Shown here piece by piece: positions 1 to 11,800 of a stretch of DNA of 64,000 bases. The notes below the pieces were generated by a model that made no database searches, was not told the origin of the DNA, and was given only the letters and a program-made list of their open reading frames with translations. The stretch covers positions 9,610,001 through 9,674,000 of the forward strand of contig CM060200.1 in the NCBI GenBank assembly GCA_030562195.1. The letters run 5' to 3'. This DNA comes from Nipponacmea schrenckii (lineage: Eukaryota > Mollusca > Gastropoda > Lottiidae). The position numbers were made by a program, and so were the translations under genes. Positions within the stretch are counted from its first letter, which is position 1. Each line of letters starts with the position of its first letter.

Positions 1-3000
1 GAAATTTGTGTAGCTAGTTCGGAAGCCCTTGTACATGAGTATGCTATTAAAATTTGTCCAACGAAATCTTGTGATGGTAAGAATTGTTTTGTAGTTTTTT
101 CAATGAAACATGTGTTGTAGTATTTCCTTCTAGCAGAAAAATATGTACAAATATGTAGAGCTCTCAGCTATTTTCATTTTGATTTGGTATTTGTTTGTTT
201 GATTTTCTTGACCACAGTTTAAGTAGTTTCTTCCTTGTACATACATTTGTTAACACCATTCTTAATCAATGTTTTGGGGGTTTTTTTTGTCAGTCAGTGG
301 AACAGTGGAGGCTGTGGCTCCCCAGCAGAGAGACTTTCCAGCTTTGGCCTCTACTTTCAATTTTTTTTTATCAATTTACATAATAGAAAAATTGACTATC
401 GCACACCTTGAAAATTTTGTGGCCCCTGCTTAGCACCATTACCTCATATTTTCCGAGAAAGGCCTCTGATGTCTGTAATGGTTTTGATATTTGGTGGAAC
501 AATCTTAGTCAACTCTTATTTCAGATGAATCCCAAGTAAAAGAATTAAGAGTTGACAGTGCTAAAGAACAGTATTTATTTAAAGACTTAGAATCAGTGAA
601 TTACAGTATATCACTTCAAGCTTATTCAGTGGCTGGAGCAGGACCAGAAAGTAGCGCTGTATTTGCTGTTCCACTTGAGCCTAATACAGGTAGGTTTGAA
701 ATACATGTCCTGTGAAATCGTTCATTTTCATTGGTATCGAATTAAATGGATCTTTTAACCGTGTAAATAATCCTTTATTATTGAGAGCATTGTGTTTTAT
801 TGCCCTTACATCAATTAACATCACCCAAGAGAACTGTTCAAATTCCGTGTCGTTCTTGGATTGTATGATCCTTAATATTAATGAAATTTCATTAGAAAAA
901 AACTGATTTCATTCGAACACCTCTACTTTTGATTGATATATTATATTATCCATCTAAAAATCGAATATATATTTTATAACATGAAAGTAAGGGAGGCCAT
1001 CTTTTAAATTGATTTCACAGTAATGAAATTCTCTCTGAAATCAAGGAATGCCAAGAACAGCCTAGGGACTTTCATAACTTTAATGGTAGATGAACAGAGT
1101 CAAATTCAAAAGAAGATGTATATGAGCTTTTCTATAATAATCTGCAAGACTTGTCCAAATCTCTTCAATTTGTTAACCAAACTGTCATAAATTTGTTATT
1201 TGTAGATACTAAATGGACTTTAAAACTGATCATCATTATAACAGTGGTATCTTTTTTGGGTTTTATAATTCTGGTGTTTTGTTGTGTGTGTTGGTGTAAT
1301 AGAAAGTAAGTTTCCTTCATGTTTATTATATGTCAGTTACGAATTAATTCTCAATAAATAAATCAAGTACAATGGAACTGATAAGGATAGTAATTTGCTT
1401 ATCCTACTTTTGAAATATCTAGTATGAACATGCCAAACCCTTTGCATCAGGGCTGGTGATTTTTTTTTTTCCTAACTGGACGTTTTTTAAGCGACATTAA
1501 GTTGATGTCAAAATTATGCTTCACTAAGTACTATTCAACTATCCAACTGTATAAATGCTATTAATTTTTAGTACTTTTCATTATAATTGAAACTAACTTA
1601 TTGTCATACATGCAAAGTCATTATCCCTTTAAAGATAAAATTCTCAAGTGTATGGCTTAAACCTTAATCATACTGCTAGGACCAGTATCTAAATCTAAAA
1701 TGGTTAGATCTCATTTGCTGGTTACATTGAGCATCAACGCCAAAAGGTTTGGCCAAGGACCAGCTGGTAGAAAGGATCCTTAACTGTGAACCTAAGTTGT
1801 TATCCTTGTAAAATATACTCATAATTTCAATTTTGATCCAAAAAAAGATTCCACATTTGTTGCTACATCAATTGAACAATTGTGAAGTGGAAATAGACTT
1901 GAATAACTAGACTCTTCAAATTATATCCACTTGATATTTCATACATAAATTAGATAATTTATTTAGGTACATGAGCCTTATCATAGATTTAGAAGACAGT
2001 CATGTGAAATAAGACTTTCTTGAATGGCCTGCTTATTATGTTTTCTTGTTTTAGGACTATATTTAATTGTCAAGACTACAAGATTACAACCCCTATTAAT
2101 AAAAGTTTATCTGTAAGTAACACTTAAGACAAGCTTAATATTGTTTGTATCCAGATAATGAATGATGTGATATAACTGTGTGAGCATCATTTTTATCTGT
2201 ATTCTTCAACTTAGGTCAAATGATATATCATAAAATCAAGAGACAGTCGGCAATATGTTTGAGTAAATTAGAGGACAGTAGAAATTGACTACAGTGACGT
2301 CAGACTAGAGACAACCCCTGAACAAGCTGGTCTGCTACATATGACCAGGCCCCAATGCTGGTGGCAGATTCTGACTATTAAGGAACCAATTCATGCTTGA
2401 AAATAGAACATTGGTTACTGACTGATTTTCACTTGTACTCTCAGGTGAATTAAATCTGATAAAATTCAGTCAGCAGCTAACAGTTGTTGAATATCACTTG
2501 TTTGAATATCGTTTGTAACAAATTCAATTTGAGCTCTACTAGTGTATTTAGGCTTAAGCACATGTTTCTTTCTTAATCATTTTCCAATGCTGCAATAGCC
2601 TGAAAATAAAATTGCCAAATCTATTAGAAAATCAGATTGAGAAGCTGTGTTTATTACAAAAATTTGAATAGCAAAGGTTGACATGTTTATCACGTTTGTT
2701 ATTTCTATTATTGAACTTTATTTATAGAATCAAAGCCCACCATATTGTACAGTTGATACAAATTCACCAACAAACGGTCCATCTTTAACACCAATAATAG
2801 AGGTAGGACACATTAACATACATGTAACAGATATAAAAATAAGTCACCTTTGCTTACTGAATAACGTTGCCCATCTTCACTACCAGTTGTCATTAGCATT
2901 ATAAGGAAAGTAAGCAGTAGAACTCATTTCATTTCATTGAATTTGAATTACTCTTTCATAAAATAGAGCCAAATCAACAGGCCTGGAATAAAGAAAGGTT

Positions 3001-4395
3001 ATTTGTTTCAGAATGGAATTGTAAATGGAGTGACCTTGAACCCTAACAGTTTTCCATCGCCAACTCAAGAACATTTATTGAAAGAATCTGTCAGAAATGT
3101 GGATGAGGTATGATTCATGTATTTTCAAATCTGTTTAAGATTGCATTTCAATGGCATATTTTTTTTCCTGTCTTTATGTAGGTCAGAATGGCTGCCATGA
3201 AAAAATATCCAATGGTTCAGATGGGACAATTAACTGAGTCCAATTTGCTTCATTTCAGACTGCATGACATTCTCTTCATTAGCTTATATTAAGCAAAAAT
3301 TCCTTGTATGATTTGCGATCTGATTGATCTCCACTAAACTTAAGGGGAATTTCATATTCACATACGCAATATTATTAGTACTGATCAACAATACTAGTTA
3401 ATTGTATACAAACAGGGTGTTCAAATTTCACACTTATAATTGTTACAGTTTAATATATGCTCTTTTGTCCTTCGAATGATGTATTTTATGTATAATTTTA
3501 GATTTTAGATAAAGAGGAGATGTTATCTGTTGATATAGGGAGTAACGATGCAAAATTATCAAACATCAGAACTGACTTTGAAGAAACCAAAACTCAACAA
3601 TTTGTGAATCCTGTTTTTACTACAAGCAATGGATATACACCTTGTAATACCCTTGAACAACTAAATACTGCCTTTTCAAATAATACATGTATTGGCGAAA
3701 TGGATTCAGACAATAGCCAAACTACACATGAAGACAGCAACCAAAGTTCGAGCCTTTCCAGTTACACAAAGATGACTGATTATCAAACTTCAGATCAAAA
3801 CCTAGGTCAAGGTGAAGCTAAACACACAGTTGAAGACATTTTTAGTAGCACTACATTTGATGAATTGGATCATCGTGGATCTAAAAATAAAATTGCCAGC
3901 AGCTTACCGGTAAATGCTGAACATGAAGTTACTCCAGTAAATGAAAAAGCGAATCATTATATTCAACATGATGAAGTGAAAGATGTTTTACCTAGTGCAC
4001 CTTGTGTGATAGAAAGTGACCATGAAGTTAGTTCACAACCTAAAGTTGCAGAAGTGAATGATTATATTCAACGTGATCAAGTGAAAGGTGTTTTACCTAG
4101 TGCACCTAGTGTGATAGGAAGTGACCATGAAGTTAGCTCACAACCTAAAGTTGCAGAAGTGAATGATTATATTCAACATGATCAAGTGAAAGGTGTTTTA
4201 CCTTGTGCACCTAGTGTGATAGGAAGTGACCATGAAGTTAGCTCACAACCTAAAGTTGCAGAAGTAAATGATTATATTCAACATGATCAAGTGAAAGGTG
4301 TTTTACCTAGTGCACCTAGTGTGATAGGAAGTGACAATGAAGTTAGCTCACAACCTAAAGTTGCAGAAGTGAATGATTATATTCAAATTGGTTAA
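1..4395 (+). CDS. Fibronectin-III single-pass receptor, 3' part, with repeat-built cytoplasmic tail
   Basis: This gene is partial at the left edge. Seven exons join in phase: 1-76, 525-689, 1206-1305, 2055-2112, 2728-2802, 3012-3107 and 3502-4395, giving 487 visible residues. Exons 1-2 encode the end of a fibronectin-III domain, with a typical 'YSVAGAGPESSA' strand and two nearby cysteines (KICPTKSC). Exon 3 gives a transmembrane helix rich in Ile/Val/Phe followed by CVCWCNRK. The remaining ~375 residues are cytoplasmic: Ser/Thr/Asn-rich, several tyrosines, no kinase or phosphatase domain. The last exon holds four 35-residue repeats (3946-4365) built around NDYIQHDQVKGVLPSAP. A polyadenylation signal AATAAA lies at 4568-4573. 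The architecture resembles cytokine-receptor-like proteins, as does the gene facing it, but I see no box-1 motif, so the family is not certain. Exon structure is well supported by splice phases; the function is inferred. Confidence 0.8.
3946..4380 (+). repeat. 105-bp (35-residue) coding tandem repeat in the receptor tail
   Basis: Copies start at 3946, 4051, 4156 and 4261, with a truncated fifth at 4366. Spacing is exactly 105 bp, so the frame is kept. Copies 2-4 differ by only a few bases, so amplification is recent. A weaker half-unit (residues EHEVTPVNEKA) precedes copy 1. Each unit has one tyrosine in the context (N/H)xYIQ followed by an acidic residue. Confidence 0.95.
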
Positions 4396-5371
4396 GTGAC
4401 CATGAACTTAGTTCAGGACCTAAAGTTGCAGAAGTGAATGAAAAGTATATTAAAAATTAATTGGGTGTTATGGAACCTGTTAAATATAAACCGGTTGGTT
4501 CAGACTCTGTAGGAACTGATCATTAAGTGACTTAACTGTAGTGGCGTGGGAGACAATGATCAAGTGCAATAAAAACAAAATCTGTACCTTTTTACAGGAG
4601 CATTCTTTTCAGATGTAAGTTTGGTGACCTACATCTGAGAAGTTAATCATCCAAAGTGTCCTTTTTCCACTCAAAAAATATTTAATTGACTTACCAAATT
4701 AGTGTGAAAATTACTGAAGTGAGTGTAAACATTTTGTTTCTTATTGGAAGGATACACTTGTAAAGATTTCTTCATGTCAGTTGTGGCAACCAAAGGTTAA
4801 GTGGTACATTATGGTGCTGAGACTTTGCAATGGAATCCTGGTGATTTTATCAAACCGTCCCTAGTGCAGTATTTAAATATGTATTTTTATTTCAGTATTA
4901 GGCCAGACAAATTTATTTTCTTGTTTTCCAGATCCTCCTTCCTCAATATTTCAATAATCCGAAAAAAATCTTCCAAATATAATATGTTTGCTGAAAAAAA
5001 TAAAAATCATCATCATAAACTCAAAAATATACTTGATTAAATCAATAATTAAAATCTAGGTCAATCAAGATTTTGTGTCACCTGTCCTTCATTCATATTT
5101 GTCTTGCTTTTATCTCCTTTATTTAAATATTTTGTATAGAAAAACAACAAACAAGAAAATAAATTAATCTACCTTAGTATTATTAACCTGATGAAATTAG
5201 AACCATGTTGAGATTCAACTCCTTCTGAAAAGGATATGCCAGCGTAAATCATTGTCTTACAGCTGAATTTTCAGTATCGATATCACTTTCCTGAATTATA
5301 ATCTAATATCTGGTACACCTTCAAACAACAAACAAATGTTCATGTTGACAACATATCTTATGTGTCATATT

Positions 5372-5468
5372 TTTGTTGACAAAATGCCTGATATATACTT
5401 GTTGACAACATGCCTGATATATACTTGTTGACAACATGCCTGATATATACTTGTTGACAACATGCCTT
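5372..5468. repeat. 26-bp tandem repeat, about 4 copies
   Basis: The unit GTTGACAACATGCCTGATAT plus six bases recurs at 5375, 5401, 5427 and 5453. The copies are nearly identical; the first has AAAATG where the others have AACATG. It is a noncoding minisatellite downstream of the fibronectin-III receptor gene. Confidence 0.9.
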
Positions 5469-6699
5469 ATTCTATTTCTTTTCTTTTTATTTTGCATTAC
5501 AATTATAACCTAGTCCAAGTCATTTTTTTTTCATGTACATGTATAACGAAACCATTATTTTGTTTATTTCTTAGTTTGGTCAACATTAGAGGCATTATAG
5601 TAATATGTATTTTATTTATTAATGTACATGTAGGTAGATATTGATATCTCACTTCACCATAGGATAATGGTGGTCTATTGTGTTCAAATCATTTAAATGA
5701 TTTTTAAGAATGAAAACAGATTGTTCATCTGCTACTGAATAACTAGTCTACTTGATGTGAAAGTGTTTATTTTGATGTACTCTTATTCAGCTGTGCAATC
5801 TGTTTCAATTTTGTTTCGTCCTGTCATTGATGCAGGTTGGAGGGGATGACATTATCATTCAGTTTGGACAATAAACTGAGACCCTGTGTGAACAGTACAA
5901 AGGTTTTCTAAAAAATTTGAGGATACTGATCAATTTGCACCATTCCAATTGTCAATTAGACATCATCATACCACTAATACTTATGTTTTGATAAAATGGA
6001 TTGGGCTTTTATTAATGTTTTTCTTTTCCCCCCCCCCCCAAAACAATAAAATAAATTGTAAAAAAACCTCCGTTCAACCCTGAGGGCTGACATGGAAAAA
6101 TGTCTAGTAGTTAAGATATAACAATATCCTTGTGTTCTACAGACTGTGCAAGTAAAATTTGCAAAAAGAGTAAGCTACTGCCACAAGCCTGCCATTGTAC
6201 ACTGTATGGCATTGCTCATCTTCATAAGCCCATTATGTGTAGAAAAATAAAATGTAAAACTTCATTCATTTCATTTCATTACTGTACAATTCCTGGTTGT
6301 ATTTAGTGACTCATGTATTTCATTATTTACATTTAGAATAAAATTTTAATATGTAAATTAGTCTTTTGTGCAAGTCCATCCTCTAATATACTTTTGGATG
6401 TATTTTAGCTAAGGGTAGTAAGGTTGGCTAAATTTGCAAATGTATTAAAGGAGCAGAAACAGACACACCAAGAGGCAAAACATGAAAAATTCATTGAAGA
6501 AAAGTGAATGTTTTTCCCTTTTAAACAACATTGCCTTATAATGGAATAAGCCTTTTGATAAATGAACCAAAACCAGTCCTAATTCATAAAATTAACCCAT
6601 CTTAATATATAGTAGACTATTCCATCAACACTATAGTTGTAAAAGTAGACCTGGTCCAACCTAGCACCCCTCTTTCTAAAGAATAATGGACTCATCCAA

Positions 6700-7345
6700 T
6701 TAGTGCTCACTCAACGATCTGGGTCATTGACCTACTAATGTGAGCTGTTTATGAGTTTAGTTCACTTAATTTTTAATCTATTCCACAATTTTATGAACTC
6801 TAGTGAACACTACTCACAACTACTCACCAATTTTGAAATTGAAGCGCTCAATTTTGACTCTTAGTGAACACTACTCACTACTACTCACCATTTTTTAAAT
6901 TAAAGCGCTCAATTTTGACCCTTAGTGAACACTACTCACTACTACTCACAACAACTCACAAATTTTGAAATTAAAGCGCTCAATTTTGACGTATTGTGAA
7001 CACTACTCACTACTACTCACTGAACTGAGTAGATTTATGAAATGTACTCACAATATTCCGATTTAATGGTGAGTAGTAGTGAGTAGTGTTCACACAGGGC
7101 AAAATTGAGCGCTTTATTTTCAAAATTGGTGAGTAGTAGTGAGTAGTGTTCACTAAGGGTCAAAATTGAGCGCTTTAATTTAAAAAATGGTGAGCAGTAG
7201 TGAGTAGTGTTCACCTGAGTTCATAAATTTTGCCAATAATTTGAAAATTAGTGAGTAGCTGTTCACATATCACTCACCTTAGTAGGTCAATGACCCAGAT
7301 TTGTGAGTGATCAGTGAGTACTGATTGGAATAGTTTATTACTCTC
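6700..7345. mobile_element. Foldback-type element: long inverted repeat made of ~61-bp subrepeats
   Basis: The left arm contains direct repeats of a unit starting AGTGAACACTACTCACTACT and ending in AAGCGCTCAATTTTGAC. Units begin at 6802, 6863, 6924 and 6995, a period of 61 bp and then 71. The right arm (about 7065-7215) carries the same unit in reverse orientation, with GTGTTCAC at 7086, 7146 and 7207. The outer flanks are also inverted: CTGGGTCATTGACCTACTAA at about 6719 matches the reverse complement at about 7280-7300. Inverted arms built from short tandem units are the hallmark of Foldback transposons. I see no transposase, so any mobility would be non-autonomous. The exact ends were not determined. 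Confidence 0.8.
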
Positions 7346-8177
7346 TAGGTCAGGGGTTTTATGGTAGGGCTAGTTTATTTTCGAGCTGTGTAGGGGTGCT
7401 GGAATAGTTCATACCTGGGGGGGTTTGGGTTGGATCCCTTCTATTTTATGAAATAGGGGTATCAATTTTGTTTTCTATATTGTCAAATGGATCGGTCTTT
7501 AATCTTGTTCCAGAACTTAACATTTAATTTTCTTAACTCATAATGCAAATTCTTTCAAATTCAGGACACACTGTTGCATACAGAAAGATCACAGAAAAGT
7601 GAAAACCCTGTGGAATTACCTATTAAATTAAGGAATGACCTGAAAATTTTTCAGTATAAGGATGCATAAACATTTTAATTATGAAAATAATTGTTTAATA
7701 CAAATAATGGGTATATAAGAATTAACACAAATAAAGTTTATTTATATCTTTTCAATACATAATTTGATGCACCTTGCCAGTTTTACGGAAGCTTTAGGTC
7801 TATCTATTTCAGCACATTGACTGAAACGGGTTCTCTCATGCCATCTAATCTGAATTTTCTCTTTAAAAATTTCTAACCACAGAAAAAAAGTCAAATGGAG
7901 AAAGATCTAGTAGTGAAGGGTCATCCTACATAACCTCATGACTTAAAATATTATTGATCATAAATATACATATGAATTTTTAACCGATATAAAAGGAGGT
8001 TTGAGGTTTTTGTGTCATTGTGTGTGTAAATTAGAATATCAGCTTCAAAATAATACTGTTCTTTGTAATGATAAACAAATATTGTTTAATAATAATAATA
8101 ACAACTAGGCTGTGTGCCCTGTGTAAATTTCGAAAAAAAAAAAAAAAAAAAAGAATTGACAAACCGAAAACAAACTG

Positions 8178-8239
8178 GGACTTTGCGGTAGCAAAGTCCC
8201 ACAATAATCAAAAAACTGGGACTTTGCGGTAGCTTTATT
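8178..8239. repeat. Short direct and inverted repeat next to a polyadenylation signal
   Basis: CTGGGACTTTGCGGTAGC occurs twice within about 40 bp. The first copy continues into CAAAGTCCCA, forming a 9-bp stem hairpin (GGGACTTTG/CAAAGTCCC). The second copy runs straight into the minus-strand AATAAA signal at 8239-8234 of the cytokine receptor gene. Confidence 0.7.
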
Positions 8240-8812
8240 TTACATGGGTCAGAATTAGGCCCAATGCACAAGGACATGGTCCTGTCTAACATCAGCCAAT
8301 GGGGAAATACATTTAAAAAAAAGCAAAAAAGAAGCGAAAATACACAATATTTCAATTTTACATTGAATAGAAACACAAGACAGTGGACTGTGGAATTGAA
8401 TGCAACAACCAGAAATCTATATTTCTGTTGGCACCAATTGATAATATTATTGAAAGTAGAAGATGACACATTTTGACAAAATGCTCTAACACTGGCCTAA
8501 GGATGCGGAAACTTGAGGCACAAATTCACCATCAATGAATTTTCTGTTGAAATTCTTTAGGCATGCTGAAGATTTTGCAAACACACACAAATTGCCAGAG
8601 ATTGAAAACCTCATCCAGACCGTCATCCAATGGTCCATATAAATAGCGCAATATATCCAAACTGAATTTTATTTCCTTCATCATGTGAGCATCTGCTGTC
8701 AATTTCCTGACGCTGTGATTTGAACTTTCAAATTCTGGATGAGAATTTGAACACATGAAGTTGTCAAAAATTACGTCCATTTGTTTGACAAATTGAAATG
8801 TTTGATGAAAAT

Positions 8813-11800
8813 TCATGAAGGTATAGTTATTTTGGGATATTGATCACTGGTCGATGAATTGATGCGTATGACAGGTATATCTGATTGATCACTATCAGAC
8901 ATTGTTTTAGTTGTGTCTGTCAAGTTGCTCTCTGTCTCTGAAGAAAAATCTATATCAGGTGTAAATGACTGAAATGTAAAAATAGTCAATATTCAATTGT
9001 AATTTTTTTACCATGTGAGTGTGTTTTTCAGTTTCTTTCGGTTTTGGAAAAATCTGATCATGTGGCATTTTTTAATTTTTTGCAGGTTACATTGAATAGT
9101 TGATTTCCAAATTGGTCTATTTTCACTTTCCCAATTTTTTTTTCTCTCAATTCCACCAATGTAAAAACTCAATAATTTTCAGGTTTATAATTAGGGTGCC
9201 AAAAAATTAGAAATCTCAGATTATACTATATACCATGGCAGACTATATTTCTATAATATCTATCTATAAGCAGGAAGGACCTTATATTTTATTTTAATTT
9301 TTACTGATCTTGTAGGTTAAAATATATCAAATAAGTTAATCACAGTCATGACAATAATATACATTTCTCCCATCAGAATATAGTATCAAGCTTATAATAT
9401 TGGAAAGAATTATGCTCTAAGATAAATGAATAATTGTGTTTTAATGATGCATAAAAAATATTTTGTGGACTGACCTCTATGTTATCATAATGTAACATCT
9501 GAAAAAAAGAAATAATATATATTAAAGCAAAGCATCGTTTCCGAATGCAGAAGATGCAAAAAAGGACATCAAGCTTTTTCTTTTGTTCTTTTGTTTAGTC
9601 TTGGACAAAAGACAAAGCCTAATTTCCTTTGGCAAATTTTATATATATATGGATTGATAACTTAAAACTTACAGCAATAGAAACAGTTTTGCACTTTGAA
9701 CCAAGAAATTAAAGTCTTTTGGTGCCTAACAGATTATAATCAAGTGCAAAAGGAAGTTAAAGTAAAAGAAAACAAATTGAAGACAGGAACAAGTACTGAG
9801 GACGGCAGTGATGGACAAAACAGTTTTTATTATACAATCAATCGGAAACTTTGTTTTTTGTGTAAAAGGAAATCAACCAAGATATCGGAGCTGTTTCATG
9901 CGCACAGAAAGCATGTGCTTGGTAGACTGTACCAACCAGACTGAATCTTAAATTGAATGTGAATGGTTACAAATTACTTGATGACCATTATTACAGGGCA
10001 AAAAAATCTTCATCCAAATAAATGCAAATTTCAGAAATGTGTTTGATAATTATTTGAAGGCAAAAATATATAAAAAAACAAAAAATCTTTTGATGAATAA
10101 TATCAAGAACTGTAATTGTATAGCAGATACCAAATACAAAATTAACAACATGGTTCTCCATTTTTCGAGGATTGGCTTTGCTTGAATACATGTACATTAG
10201 CTCAATTACAGTTTTCTGAAGGTAAAATTTTGTCAAACATGATCAACTTACACTATCTCTCCTTGTTGGCAATGTTGGAAGTGGCACCTTTTTGGACTTT
10301 TTATAGCATCTGTGAAATAGAAAAATAAGGGAATGTTTCTCTTAAACTAAATCTTTAAAGGGGAGATATATCAAATTTACCATTAACGATTTTGTTAGAA
10401 ATGATAACAGTCTTAAGTGAATTGTTCTCATAATAATAAGTCAAGGCAATACCTCAAAAACAAATTTAACATCAAATTCAAACATGAAAAAGATCATCAA
10501 AATACACATTTATCAAGATAGCTAGCCAAGAAAGGAAACATTCGCCACACATCAGCATTGTTAAATCCTTTTGTCTTTTGATTTATCAATTTCGACGTAA
10601 ATATGTTTTCATTGCTAATCCTATCTGAATAAAATACTTACCCCCATACCCAACATGCCAAAGCAACACTACACAGCGTTGCCAGAATAGGGACCAATAT
10701 GTACAAATATAGATATGAATCCTCTTGAGCTAATCAAAAACAAAACATCATTAATTATTCGAATTGAATTATACACAGATTTAAACATTTGGCTGTACGC
10801 TTACAATCACCAGTATGAAATATTCAACATGTCAAACTGAATTTGTTTTAAAAGAATTATTTAAAAATAGGGTGTTCTAATTATCAATTAATTTGACCTA
10901 ATTTTGGTGGTCCACTCTATAATGGCTAATTATTAGTTGAAATCTTCAGACTAGTCTTGTGGTTAGACTCTAACTGAAGTGGCTAAATTACACATTAAAG
11001 CTAAATCTAATTAGACTGTATTCTATTCTGTCATTTTGTAGGGCATGTAAGAGTTAGAGACGTTTGGTTTGGTCCAATATTAATAAGACTGATTAGAATA
11101 TAACCAACCTGTGCTTGAAGAAATAAGCTCTTTTAAAGGTTCAGATGCTGCATCCCATAATATTGAACTAGTTTTATTGAGCTTACCAATTGCCACACCA
11201 TAATGTAGCTTACAATTTGTACAGTTAACATTGTCATCTGAGGCTGCTCTCTTCACATAACTTGTATTTTTCACATCTTTCAACTCCACATGTTCAATAG
11301 TCTGCAAAAAGTAACAGTAATAGTACAAAATACATCAGTTCTTATGCTCTAATCCATGGCCCATATAATCTTAATTAAAAACATTCACAGCACTTAAATT
11401 TATATATATAGATTATTCAAGTTTTATTTCAGTTACTCTGATTCTGAAATATTGTAGGACATATCTATATTGAGATAGAAATCTAAGCAAAGACATGTTT
11501 ATATGTAAGGAATTGGTGAGTTGGCATCTTGGCCGTGACCTTTCATACATCATAAACATTTAAACGATAGTAAACTCTATGAACAGGAACAAGAACTCAA
11601 TGATATATATAGAGATATATATTGGTGAATCACCACTCCATCGCAAATCATCAGGTCATGTCACATGCCGCATGGCTATGTATCAATACTGGACTAACAC
11701 AGGTTTCAAAAGGAAATTGTGTAGCAACAAAAAAAATAATTGAATGTTTGAAGATAACAAGTTATCCAAAAATTTATCTTGTCTCTTATTCCTGATACTC

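Larger units (their letters stand above)
4396..8812. other. Intergenic region between two convergent receptor genes
   Basis: The left part is the 3' UTR of the fibronectin-III receptor, with its polyadenylation signal at 4568. The stretch then holds a 26-bp tandem repeat near 5372-5468, the foldback element at about 6700-7345, and the 3' UTR of the minus-strand cytokine receptor, whose AATAAA on the minus strand reads at 8239-8234. Two short open segments with splice acceptors, at about 6409-6507 and 7565-7669, could be alternative terminal exons; they are discussed in the findings. I see no other gene. Confidence 0.7.

Noticed and set aside
290..410. Possible exon after TTTTTTGTCAG at about 290
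   Set aside because: Joining exon 1 (ends 76) directly to 525 completes a normal fibronectin-III domain in phase. The segment at 290 adds a stop and has no FN3 pattern.
8086..8469. 127-codon minus-strand frame
   Set aside because: It lies in the 3' UTR of the cytokine receptor, contains a poly-A run and has no domain.
8532..8816. 94-codon minus-strand frame
   Set aside because: It begins at the stop of the cytokine receptor in a different frame and falls in its 3' UTR.
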